Positions 1 through 8,871 are shown, counted from the first letter of the stretch. The stretch: DNA of 64,000 nucleotides from Siniperca chuatsi (GCF_020085105.1 NC_058044.1:34374952-34438951), one strand, 5' to 3'. Program-made: numbers and translations. The notes: a model not told the origin generated them from the letters alone.

Positions 1-199
1 TAATTTTCTTTTGTTTTCTGAGTTTTTTATATTGAGCCGAGGTCAGGGGAATTTTTCCTTTTAAGAGGTTTAAGGAGAGCTCGCACAGAGACTGCAGAAA
101 GTCAGATGAACAATGGTTGAGAATATCTTTACGTTTCCAAGGCGTGGCGTGACATAAAGCGCGTAGTAAAGGCGCATTTCTTTTTAAGCGCGCCGACAT
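1..199 (-). CDS. Small basic Maverick protein, 5' part only
   Basis: An ATG at 199-197 opens a frame that runs without stops through the left edge (66 codons visible). It starts only 6 nt after the ATPase stop codon. The product is rich in Lys, Arg and Leu, begins MSARLKRNAPLL, and ends, as far as seen, in the basic run KKLRKQKK. Maverick and adintovirus genomes commonly carry a short basic ORF of this kind next to the ATPase; a DNA-condensing, core-like role is often proposed but is inference here. The 3' end is outside the window, so total length and any C-terminal hydrophobic segment cannot be judged. Confidence 0.6.
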   Translation of the reverse strand, partial: MSARLKRNAPLLRALCHATPWKRKDILNHCSSDFLQSLCELSLNLLKGKIPLTSAQYKKLRKQKKI

Positions 200-205
200 A
201 CTGGA

Positions 206-883
206 TCAGGACTTGGATTTAGGTAGATAGACGACGGGCCACTGATGGGGGAGTATTCCCGTCCTTAGTCTGTATTGTTCTGGGCACCCGGGTGTGAGAT
301 CGATGATTAAATACCCGTGAGGATCTTTGGTAGCATCTTCAAAACTTTCTAATAAAAAGGCTTTTCGTCCGGGAAACATTTGTTGAGCCAATATATTCAA
401 CTGTAATCTGTCTTGAGGGTTTTTAAACAGTACCAGATAATTACTGTTTAAACTGATGGTGCGGCTGTGCTTACCTTGATGGAAAAGATTTTGAGTCAGC
501 ATCATGACGGACATGTTCTTGTGATGTCTGTATTGTGTAAAAATTTTGACTACATCGGGATGGTCAGAGGCCTGAAAAATGACGTCGTCCAAAATAATCA
601 AATGATTTTGGTCAGAGGGAAACAGTTTTTCATCATCAAAAGAATGAGGCAGGCCTTCAAAAAATTTAATCTTTTTATTCTTCTTTTGCAGCTCAGCATA
701 CAACGGTTGAAACGATGTAAAAATCCATACAATGTTATCAGGCAGTATATCCATCACATGATTACAGTTTTCCAAAACAGACTTTACAAAATAAGTCTTG
801 CCACAGCCACTCGGTCCTGTGACCAGACAAGAAAAGGGCACTTTCAGTCTGGGGTCAAAGTCAATTTCTTCGGATGAAAACAT
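206..883 (-). CDS. A32-like DNA-packaging ATPase
   Basis: P-loop ATPase of about 225 residues, the usual size for Maverick packaging ATPases, which are thought to pump the genome into the capsid. Near the N-terminus a classic Walker A is visible (GPSGCGKT, about 24 residues after the chosen Met), followed by a Walker B (LIILDD, about residue 96) and a later TQNLF segment resembling the sensor region of the FtsK/HerA superfamily. The frame stays open upstream of the ATG to 901, but the first eukaryotic start is the ATG at 883-881. It lies 7 nt after the polymerase stop codon and 6 nt before the next gene. No frameshift or stop is seen, so this gene appears intact. Confidence 0.88.
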   Translation of the reverse strand: MFSSEEIDFDPRLKVPFSCLVTGPSGCGKTYFVKSVLENCNHVMDILPDNIVWIFTSFQPLYAELQKKNKKIKFFEGLPHSFDDEKLFPSDQNHLIILDDVIFQASDHPDVVKIFTQYRHHKNMSVMMLTQNLFHQGKHSRTISLNSNYLVLFKNPQDRLQLNILAQQMFPGRKAFLLESFEDATKDPHGYLIIDLTPGCPEQYRLRTGILPHQWPVVYLPKSKS

Positions 884-890
884 TTTCTCC

Positions 891-3800
891 TCAATAACCA
901 AAAGGCAGTGTATGTCCTAGACTCAGCAGCCGTCTTTTATCATACACAACTCTGAACTTTTTTTGGAATGACGTGTTTTTTAGAAGGAAGCCTTTCTTAT
1001 CTCGCACAATATTGTGTTGAGGGATTTCAAGGACTCCCCTCTCATCAGAGTTTTGCACATAATCCTGAACCAGGTCTTTGACGCTATCAAAGTTGACAAT
1101 TTCACAGCATTGGTGCGTCTGCGTAATGCCTTTTATGCGTAAAACAACCTTGTTGTTTTGAGTTTGGTAAGCATAACTTTTTGGACCCGCCGCCACAAAT
1201 TCTTTGATGCTATCTCCCCCTAACTCATCCGTCAAATCTCCCAGGTAATTACCCAGCTTGAGCAGCGTCTCTCCCTCTTTTGTGACATAGATGAGGCTGT
1301 CTGTGTCGCAGTAAAGGACTCTATCTTGCAACTGTTCCAAATACCTGTACAAAGTCAGACGTCCGTAGGCTGTGGTGAAAGCGGCTATAAAAACATTATC
1401 TACCTTGTTTGGTAGCGGGATACAGCGGTCTCCGTAAGACCATTGAACCAAAGCCACTTTGTCACTGGCGAAGGAGAAGTAGTTGACTTTATATTTTTCA
1501 GAAAACATGAGGTTAAAGAATTCTTCCGGGTCTGTGACTAGTTTGGTTTGTGTTTGGTTGCTTCTCTGCGCAAACTTACCCCAAAAGGAGTTCAGACATA
1601 ATTTAGACACTTGTCTTTTAGCAGGGTTTGGTCTGATTTTATCCGCCTCCAGCAAAATCCCTTGGTTTGCATGATAGTCGCTGATGTACTTTTCTCTGCT
1701 TTCCTGATCTACAGCGTCAGAAGGGTAACCCGAAGCTTCCTGTATACCTTTCAGAAAAGTGTGCATATAGTCAACAAAAATAGAATCACTGCGTCTATCA
1801 AAGTGCCATACCTCAGTTATTTCAGCTATCCGATAGCCCATCTCCAAAGCCTTGTTAAATTCAGTAGTGACCCAGACACCGGTCAACGCCCTGTCATCAT
1901 CGCTATGCCGACACGGATCCTCCTGCAAATTGAGCTCGGCGCATGCTCGGCAAAGGGTAAACACAAGCTTACCCACCGTCGTTCTATAGGGCAGGACTGG
2001 AAAGTACAACTCTCTCGGCGGGTAGACCCTTGCCCTGATTAGCCCAAAGTAGCTTTGAGGTTCTTGGAAATCTTTATAGATTATTTCAGGGTATCCGAGA
2101 GGATAGGGGAAGTTGGTGTTACAGTACGGATAGAGAGATGTCACATCTACATAAGAGATTGTCTCGTTCGACGCAGCGGTGTGTCTCAACTTTATAGCAG
2201 AGGTACGCCCTCCGTACAAAGCTTCGCGGGGTGACAACGGCTGTGGAGCATTATATTGTTTGAGAAACTCCTTCAGCCCGTGATGAGATTTTTTCAGCAT
2301 TGTCCACGTGTGCTCACGCATGATGATGAGTTTTACCTTGTGCGTGGCTTCTAACTCACGTAATTTCTCCTCGCAGCGCGTGTGCAACTCTCCGAAGGGG
2401 CGACCCGTCAGAGGACAGGTGTCGTGCGCTTGATAGCAAATTGAACAGCCGTGATAGAAACATCCTAGAAACTCATAGGCATATTTCACCCCAGCGATTT
2501 CAGCATACCTGTCTACAAAGAAGCGCCCCAGCGAACTGAACTGACGCCTGTAGTCGTCCGGAGAGGGGATCGCTAATGTTTTAGGTGGTAGAAAGTTTGT
2601 CAGAAACACCTTCATGCATGCCGACGCAATGGTCGCACGGCTGAAGGGGTCTACGGCGGTTTCAGAGATGTACTGTTTTCTGAAAAGCATGCAACCCTCA
2701 GCGAGAATGTCTACATCATTTTGACAATAGAGGCGAGCCTCTTTCATGAAGTTGAATGTGCCGTGCCGCACCGTCGCATACCAGCTGTAAAAGTCTGTTA
2801 GTTGCTCCATTGTCATGGTTTCAATACCGTAAGCCTGAGGGGGAGGGTACTCACCTGTATAACTCAAATGGGCCTCTGAGCTGAAACCATGAGGAAAGTA
2901 CCCCTTTACTTTATCATTGAAACCGAGCGCTTTCGGGAAATTAGCTAAACGCATGGTTAAAAAGGATAGAGAGTCGATGTATCTTTGTTTGTAATCGTTA
3001 TCGGTGATACAAATTACTTTTGATCCTTGCATAATCAAAGAGGGCTTTAATCCCTGTTCGACCATGGCTTTGATAAGGAGGTAGCTGTCAAACCCTTTGG
3101 CATTGTGGGCTATAAACACTGCGTTTTTGTACAAAGGTCGTCTGAAATGCAACTCTTTGGCACAATCTGCACCCTGAGAGCTCCATGTTTTACCATCTAA
3201 GGTTCGTGTACACACTAAAAACGGAACGTGAATGCCGTTCTTGTCAACATATGTTTCAAAATCATAAAACACCACTTTTTCATTGTGTTTTGTTTCAGGG
3301 GGTATCGTTTGGATGTAGCACTGATGAACCTCAGTCTCAGAGTCAGAGTTCAATTTCTCGTCGCAAATTTTACATTTCGCAGTCTGACATTTGTGTTGTT
3401 TACCGTTACCGTTTATAGCACAGCAGTACAGCCTTGCACATTTGGTACATTTTTTGTACAAAGCACAAGCGCTGGCATATGTTTGAAGCTGTCTACCGCG
3501 TTCGAGGGCTTCTCTATCGCTGATATCAGGATCTAACAGATGAGCCAGACAGATGGCAAAACATAGTTGATTCTCTCTGTTGTGGACAATGTACAGAAAA
3601 CGTCTTTTTTTTTTTATGATTTCACTGTCTAGCATTTTCCCAAGAACTCGTTTCCCCCCACCCCTAGGGTTCTGGATCACTTCTACAACAAGTTCTAGCT
3701 GACCATCGGCCATAACGGCCCAGTTAGACTGCACAACACGGAGTAAGAGCCTTTCAAAGTCGGCTAGGCTGGGGAGCTCGTCATTAGATAAGACGGCCGA

Positions 3801-4052
3801 GACGTTACTAGGGAGATTTTCCCCGCGCAGCTCTAACTGTACCGCGTCTCGAGGAGTCACGTATGCTAATGCATTTTGTAGTAACGCATCGGCATGCCGT
3901 AGAGCTGTATTGTAAAAAATGCTGTAATCCACTATTCCATCTGCGTTAAGAGGGGGTGGAAAGTTTAACAACTGTCTGATTTGATAATTTGCAAATCGGC
4001 TTCGCCGCACAACGCGTGGTTGTGGGGAAATATGAGCACCACCTTGCTGCAC
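891..4052 (-). CDS. Protein-primed family B DNA polymerase (pPolB)
   Basis: Long uninterrupted frame (about 1050 codons) with all core motifs of a proofreading protein-primed polymerase that replicates Maverick DNA. A cysteine cluster (CTKCARLYCC, then KCQTAKCKIC) precedes the exonuclease near residues 200-235. Exonuclease I is YDFETYVD (about 262), II NAKGFD (about 315) and III YCQNDVDIL (about 440). Polymerase motif A is DVTSLYP (about 635), B is KLCLNSFWG (about 815) and C is YCDTDSL (about 913). The frame has no ATG before about residue 112; 4052 is a GTG. The true N-terminus must therefore come from upstream, through the repeat-bearing segment ending at the amber codon 4097-4095 or through splicing; an acceptor-like CCCGTGCAG lies at about 4054-4046. 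Confidence 0.9.
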   Translation of the reverse strand: MQQGGAHISPQPRVVRRSRFANYQIRQLLNFPPPLNADGIVDYSIFYNTALRHADALLQNALAYVTPRDAVQLELRGENLPSNVSAVLSNDELPSLADFERLLLRVVQSNWAVMADGQLELVVEVIQNPRGGGKRVLGKMLDSEIIKKKRRFLYIVHNRENQLCFAICLAHLLDPDISDREALERGRQLQTYASACALYKKCTKCARLYCCAINGNGKQHKCQTAKCKICDEKLNSDSETEVHQCYIQTIPPETKHNEKVVFYDFETYVDKNGIHVPFLVCTRTLDGKTWSSQGADCAKELHFRRPLYKNAVFIAHNAKGFDSYLLIKAMVEQGLKPSLIMQGSKVICITDNDYKQRYIDSLSFLTMRLANFPKALGFNDKVKGYFPHGFSSEAHLSYTGEYPPPQAYGIETMTMEQLTDFYSWYATVRHGTFNFMKEARLYCQNDVDILAEGCMLFRKQYISETAVDPFSRATIASACMKVFLTNFLPPKTLAIPSPDDYRRQFSSLGRFFVDRYAEIAGVKYAYEFLGCFYHGCSICYQAHDTCPLTGRPFGELHTRCEEKLRELEATHKVKLIIMREHTWTMLKKSHHGLKEFLKQYNAPQPLSPREALYGGRTSAIKLRHTAASNETISYVDVTSLYPYCNTNFPYPLGYPEIIYKDFQEPQSYFGLIRARVYPPRELYFPVLPYRTTVGKLVFTLCRACAELNLQEDPCRHSDDDRALTGVWVTTEFNKALEMGYRIAEITEVWHFDRRSDSIFVDYMHTFLKGIQEASGYPSDAVDQESREKYISDYHANQGILLEADKIRPNPAKRQVSKLCLNSFWGKFAQRSNQTQTKLVTDPEEFFNLMFSEKYKVNYFSFASDKVALVQWSYGDRCIPLPNKVDNVFIAAFTTAYGRLTLYRYLEQLQDRVLYCDTDSLIYVTKEGETLLKLGNYLGDLTDELGGDSIKEFVAAGPKSYAYQTQNNKVVLRIKGITQTHQCCEIVNFDSVKDLVQDYVQNSDERGVLEIPQHNIVRDKKGFLLKNTSFQKKFRVVYDKRRLLSLGHTLPFGY

Positions 4053-4094
4053 GGGAGGACTGGGTATGCTGAGATCGATGTAGTTTGGAGGCGT

Positions 4095-4592
4095 CTAAAG
4101 GTCTGATAAAGTGGGACTTTGTTCGAGTTGGACATTATTTATTCTGATTGTTTCATTTGGTGATGATTCATTCTCTAACTGTTCAAGGTTAGCAAGAGCT
4201 TGATTTAAAGCAAGGAGAGGATCTACAGGCTGTTCGGAGCTGTTAGATGTAGCGGCTGTGTCGTTTTCATTCAAATCATTTTCAGTTAAATCGTTTTGAA
4301 AACCCGACACATTCTGGAGATTTTGTGCTACTGTGTCTGTTAAACTCTCTAACAATTCAAGGACATTATTTATTCTGATTGTTTCATTTGGTGATGATTC
4401 ATTCTCTAACTGTTCAAGGTTAGCGAGAGCTTGATTTAAAGCAAGGAGAGGATCTACCGGCTGTTCAGAGCTGTTAGATGTAGCAGCTGTGTCGTTTTCA
4501 TTCAAATCATTTTCAGTTAAATCGTTTTGAAAACCCAACTCATTCTAGAGATTTTGTGCTACTGAGTCTCCATGACCTCATACAAATCAAAC
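4095..4592 (-). pseudogene. Polymerase N-terminal extension, interrupted by stops
   Basis: This segment is in the same reading frame as the polymerase and separated from it only by a TAG at 4097-4095, followed by 14 open codons. It encodes an acidic, Asn/Glu-rich sequence containing ENDLNENDTAATSN twice. A second TAG lies at about 4547-4545, where the equivalent codon of the neighbouring repeat is CAG, so a C-to-T change is the simplest explanation. Further upstream (about 4661-4575) another frame is open and looks protein-like (DLRFLKAFDLYEV), suggesting a frameshift. Either the original polymerase was longer and has decayed, or these stops are bypassed by splicing or readthrough. Confidence 0.5.
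4131..4592 (-). repeat. 231-bp tandem duplication
   Basis: The sequence starting GACATTATTTATTCTG at 4131 recurs at 4362 with only scattered changes, an offset of 231 bp (exactly 77 codons), so the duplication preserves the reading frame. The second unit fades out around 4575-4592. Confidence 0.9.
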
Positions 4593-4660
4593 GCTTTTAA
4601 AAACCTTAAATCAGCATCATTGCAATTATACAGATGATAAAAATCACAGTCTGAAACAGT

Positions 4661-6272
4661 TTACAAATTGTCACTTTGTACACCTAACTTCTGACAAATG
4701 AGCCAAAAGGCTCTAGACATCAGCTCCAATTGCTGGTGTGTAGCTCCGCAGCACCGAGGACACCTGGATGGTCTGGACCTGGGTCTGTTTGCTGGAGACA
4801 AAAAAGAAAGAGAGAAACAAAAAAGAAAACATTAACTTCATAAACGGGCAGATCTCATAAACACAGCAGCCCCTTAAGGTATGTAAACAAACAGTCAGAC
4901 CATGTGCACGCGCGCACGCGTGTGTGTATGTGTGTGAGTGAGTGTGAGTGAGAGAGTCACAACTTGTTGTGAAGACAAGAGTAAGGACCAAAAACAGCTG
5001 TTTTTACTTTAAGAGAGACTGATGAGAATAACAAAAGCAAAAATCCCAGAATTTATAGCATCTTATTTGTAAATTAAAAAACACCAAGATAACGCTATAA
5101 CTCAACCGTCACAATTAATAGCTTATAACAACACACAGTCAAATACAGCTTATGAGACTCCGCTTTTGTAGAAAATTACGTTTCAAAGCAAGGCCTATTT
5201 AATATCACACATACAACTTATCTCTTTATATTTAAAAAAACACCAGGATAACGCTATAACTCAACCGTCACAGTTAATAGCTTATAACGACACACAGTCA
5301 AATATACCTTATGAAACTCCGCTTTTTGTAGAAAGTTCATTTTTAAGCATGGCCTATTTAATTTCACACATACAAAACCTTCCGTGTATGCTTATGATGT
5401 AAAATGAGAGAAAAGGAACGTACATTGCTCCCTTCTGGGTAATTATTACATTTATACGGCATGATTGAATCGTCTCACAATGCACTGTAAAACAATTTAA
5501 AAAGCAAATAGACTTACAGCGTGCTGATGGAAATCCTTCGCTGGAAGCCCCGCGGGATCTCGGGTATGGAATCTCAGAACTGGTTCTCCTGCGGTTGCGA
5601 CCTGATGAGAATCCTGGATCCCTGTCCGCTGGTTGAGGCCTCTCCGCGGTCATCAGCGGTTGATTAGCGGGCGAGACAGACTCCCGGTAAAATGGCGGTT
5701 GATCTTCAAAATTCTGATGCGGTATCACATCAGCTGGATCTCTTCCGGTTAACCGGGCAGCCTCTAAAGAATGTATAATGTTTTGACTGTCTGAGGTATG
5801 CCCCGTTGCGTCATCCTGTGGCTGTGATGATGGCGATAACCCTTCTTGGAAATATTGGTCCAAATCGCCCCACAGATCTAGCATGAGAAAAAGTTTTTGA
5901 TAAATATTCTGCGTAAGTTTTAGGTTTAAAAAAAAAAAAACTGGTAAAAAATGTAGCAACTCACCGGGTACTGCCTCTGAAAGCACAGATGAGGAGTCAG
6001 TATCAGACGAGGTCTCGGATGTTGAGGTATCAGTTGATGACTCTGAAAGATATAATTTATAATCACGGTAGGAAATAAAAGTGTTTTAGATATTTCAGTA
6101 TTAAAAATACATAATGTAGACCTGTACTTACCAGACTCCTCTGCTTGAAGGTTCACCCCTCCGTTAAGAGTCACTGCAAAGAATGAAAAAGTCCCTATGT
6201 TTCTGCCTAAAGGTTTAAACACATAAAATTTAGCTTTAAAGATATAGGTAATTTACCGGATGCTTGAGCCAT
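4661..6272 (-). CDS. Candidate five-exon Maverick gene, product unknown
   Basis: Inferred by splice-site reading. Exons on the minus strand are 6272-6257 (ATG), 6173-6132, 6042-5965, 5877-5518 and 4791-4661 (TAA). Every intron begins GT and ends AG, and all four are phase 1. The summed length is 627 nt, exactly 209 codons, open throughout. Exon 3 is acidic and Ser/Thr-rich. Exon 4 is polar with an RNRRRTSSE basic patch. Exon 5 has a cysteine group (CPRCC) followed by a hydrophobic segment, which might bind metal. I do not recognise the family. Adintoviruses are known to carry variable accessory genes near the polymerase, so an accessory or regulatory protein is a guess only. Intron 4 contains a 159-bp tandem duplication. 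Confidence 0.5.
5062..5379. repeat. 159-bp tandem duplication in intron 4
   Basis: Two adjacent AT-rich copies share ACACCA(A/G)GATAACGC (5081 and 5240) and GGCCTATTTAAT (5192 and 5351), both pairs 159 bp apart. The pair lies wholly inside the last intron of the candidate spliced Maverick gene. Confidence 0.85.
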
Positions 6273-6322
6273 TCTCCGCTGTCAGGTTCAGAAGTCCTAT
6301 TCTCTGCGTCGTCTTTAACTAG

Positions 6323-6340
6323 TATTTATTTCCCCCAATA
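6323..6340 (-). promoter_or_regulatory. TATA-like box with inverted CCAAT
   Basis: On the minus strand an ATTGG (inverted CCAAT) is followed about 8 nt later by ATAAATA at 6329-6323, about 50 nt upstream of the ATG of the candidate spliced gene. Position and spacing fit a core promoter, but this rests on motif reading alone. Confidence 0.3.
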
Positions 6341-6760
6341 CGGATAGATATGGAGACACAACACAGAGACCTCTCCACACACTGTCCCTGCTAGATCTGA
6401 AGCAGCTGGTTATATACCTTGAGCTCCTCCAGGTACACAATACTATGTAAATGCATACATTTCACACTTCCTCCAATCTTCTTGATCTTCACAGGACGCT
6501 GCATTCCATTCTCCAAGTTTTTAATATCCACAGTCACTAGGTACCCCATATCTTTATAAGTTCCTGTGTGTGTGTGAAAACAATGCAATGACCAAACAGT
6601 CTATATCGACAGGATATACTGGTTCCGGTCTGCCAACAGTCATATGCATACATTCCCATTTCTAGCTAAATTACCCCTAATTAACTGCAGATGCAGGGTG
6701 ACAGCTACAGGGTGCCGACTCCGGCCTGTTAACACATAACCTCTTGATCTTCTCTGATTC

Positions 6761-6762
<2 letters not shown>

Positions 6763-6802
<40 letters not shown>
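6763..6802. repeat. (TG)n microsatellite
   Basis: About 20 uninterrupted TG dinucleotides. Confidence 0.95.
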
Positions 6803-6805
<3 letters not shown>

Positions 6806-7065
6806 ATGCAGAGATTAGCCTCTGAGATTTAACATTTAATTTACTTTCTTGTCATTTGAGATGTTTATTATCCAGAGCTCCAATACGGGGCTTCACACAG
6901 AAACATACAAATGTACTTTGACATTTGACATCAGGCTCAGTGTTAAAGACACTTATTGTAATTTCCTATTATGATATTGTGAAACTTTAAAGTATAATCT
7001 TTTTTAAATATGCCTTAAGACCATAAAAGAGACATTTCTTGATCTGTCTTCATACAAAGGGCTTT

Positions 7066-7227
7066 CAGAAAGAGCAGGAAACATTGGTCCTTTTAGGGAC
7101 ACAGGATGTATAGATGATTGAGAATTGCCTTAGGCAGCTGTGTCGTCAGAAAGAGCAGGGAAGATTGATCCTTTTAGGGACACAGGGTGTATAGATGATT
7201 GATAATTGCCTTAGGCAGCTGTGTGGT
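7066..7227. repeat. 81-bp tandem duplication
   Basis: CAGAAAGAGCAGG starts at 7066 and again at 7147. The two 81-bp units differ at only a handful of positions and share CCTTTTAGGGACACAGG and CCTTAGGCAGCTGTGT. Confidence 0.92.
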
Positions 7228-7465
7228 TTTCTTTACTCTGTGTGTGAGGAGATTCACAAGCCGATTTCAAACTGTCTTTAGGGCGATAGTATTACAAAGG
7301 AAGATCTGACACCCTCATTCCTTGATCTTCACACAATCTGCACAGGAGTTGCAAGAGATGCTGCCTGTAGACATTCATTAACGGATATCTGGACATTTAT
7401 TCAGCTTCAAAACTGTAATCATTTATTTTTTATTTCACATTTTCACAGAATCATCGCCTCACGCA

Positions 7466-7926
7466 AGTTCCTCCTAACCTATTTTCCCATTGGCTAACCC
7501 TCCCTTTGGTTCACGCAAACTCCGCCTACCCTCCCACATCTTTCCAATTCATTCACACCTCACTCTGCACCGGACAGACAACAGAGAAGGACGTGTCTTT
7601 TGCTCCTGAAAGATTAGATTTTACAGATGGTAAATTTGTCAATTATTTTTATACTTTTGATACTATTGATTTCACTTAAATGATTGAATTATTTAATCAT
7701 ATTATTTAATTTACAGGGTTTTTCATTCCCACGCCTACTTTACTCCCATTCGCTCCTGCTCACCACGCATGCTTCACGCTCATTGGCTCCTGCTAACCAC
7801 GCCTGCCTCACGCTCATTGGTCCACATAAGGCCACGCACTTCCGGCATGACGCACTTCCGACGCGGACGCACTTCCTGTGTGACGCACTTCCGGGGGGGG
7901 GGGGTTAATCAAAGGTCAAAGGTCAC
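7466..7926 (+). promoter_or_regulatory. Promoter-like motif cluster
   Basis: Dense short repeats: three ATTGG boxes (about 7488, 7780 and 7815), several CACGC/CCACGCC boxes, four spaced CGCACTTCC units between about 7834 and 7892 (ETS-like CTTCCGG, two preceded by TGA to give a CRE-like TGACGCA), and a direct repeat AAAGGTCAAAGGTCA at about 7911, the DR1 half-site layout of nuclear receptors. A possible first exon and intron are also visible (donor at about 7630, acceptor TTTACAG at about 7716). What it drives is unknown; it may belong to a viral or transposon end. Confidence 0.35.
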
Positions 7927-7984
7927 CATCCATCATCCTTCAATTAAAAAGTGGCAGAAGGTATTGTTTATCTCTCTCTCTCTT

Positions 7985-8258
7985 GCCCTCAGGAAGGAAT
8001 CTGCCTGAGTATCTGTTAATAGCTAGTTTCACCTGAAACTGACCTAATAGTTTCCAAGATGGCCCAGTAATCAGTAATCAGGCCTATTGTTTTCTGGCTG
8101 CATCTACTTCATCACTGTTAAGTGCCTGTGATTAGCATGTGATAGGTGTGACCAAGGTGATAATACACTCAATGACAAGGAGAATGACTTCCGGATGGGA
8201 GCCGAAACGTCTCGATTCTGAAAACAGTGTCCAGATGACTACTACTGAAACCTTTTCT
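7985..8258. mobile_element. Penelope-like element 3' fragment, internally inverted
   Basis: 7985-8160 matches 63310-63495 almost base for base (same orientation). 8166-8258 matches 63169-63250 in the opposite orientation. The second part is the 3' terminal segment of the Penelope-like element seen at the right edge, so this copy has its 3' tip flipped relative to the upstream part. No coding capacity remains. Confidence 0.75.
8187..8213 (+). other. Hammerhead-like motif in Penelope 3' tip
   Basis: CCGGATGGGAGCCGAAACGTC resembles a hammerhead ribozyme core (CUGAUGA, a short stem II, then CGAAAC and GUC), with two changes from the CUGAUGA consensus. The identical motif occurs on the minus strand at 63237-63214. 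Penelope-like elements are known to carry hammerhead ribozymes. Activity cannot be judged from sequence. Confidence 0.35.
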
Positions 8259-8871
8259 ATGATTTCACCAGTGCTGTCTCTGTGCAATGATGCTCTCAAA
8301 ATCCTGACTGAAAATCCTCAAATAAACTATTGTTTTTTAGAAAGTCACACAACTGATTGGCGACTGCTTTCTCAAGGATCTTAGAGAGAAAGGGAAGGTT
8401 AGATGTAGGTTTATAGTTGGCTGAAACCCCTGGATCAAGAGTGGGTTTTTTAAGAAGCGGTTTAATTTCAGCTACTTTGAAGGATTGTAGTACATAGCCT
8501 GTTAATAAAGACAGATTAATCACATCTAGTAACGAAGTGCTAAGGGTAAAACTTCTTTAAGCAGCCTAGTTGGAATGGGAAGATAAGATTTTATTATTAA
8601 GAAGCTCATGAAGTCATTGTTACTGAGGGCTATAGGAATACATGGCTCAGTAGAGCTGTGACTCTGTCAGCCTGGCTACAAGTGCTGAAAAGAAACCTGG
8701 GGTTGTTTTTATTTTCCTCTATTAACGATGAGTAGTAAGCTGCTCTGGCATTACGGAGGACCTTCCTATATGTTTTAAGACTATCTTGCCAGATTAAACG
8801 AGATTCTTCCAGGTTGTTGGAACGCCATTTCCTTTGAAGTTTTCTCAATGTTTGCTTTAATTTGCGGTTTT

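Larger units (their letters stand above)
1..6350 (-). mobile_element. Maverick/Polinton (adintovirus-like) element, one end
   Basis: Seen: a protein-primed family B DNA polymerase, an A32/FtsK-like packaging ATPase and a small Lys/Arg-rich ORF lie head to tail on the minus strand, preceded by a candidate spliced gene. Known: this polymerase plus packaging ATPase combination is the hallmark of Maverick/Polinton elements and their adintovirus relatives. Integrase, protease and capsid genes would lie beyond the left edge and are not visible. No terminal inverted repeat could be recognised, so the right limit (about 6350) is only where recognisable genes stop. Three local tandem duplications and in-frame stops suggest a copy that is starting to decay although polymerase and ATPase remain open. 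Confidence 0.85.
6351..7465. other. Gene-free stretch with local repeats
   Basis: No supported gene. It holds a (TG)n microsatellite and an 81-bp tandem duplication, and is otherwise AT-rich unique-looking sequence. It could include the terminal part of the Maverick, but no inverted repeat partner is visible in the window. Confidence 0.6.

Noticed and set aside
206-901. ATPase start at 901 giving overlap with the polymerase
   Set aside because: The codon at 901-899 is TTG; the first ATG is at 883, which removes the apparent overlap.
7684-8008. Short ORFs through the 7.7-8.0 kb motif array
   Set aside because: Translations of repeated regulatory-like motifs without domain content.
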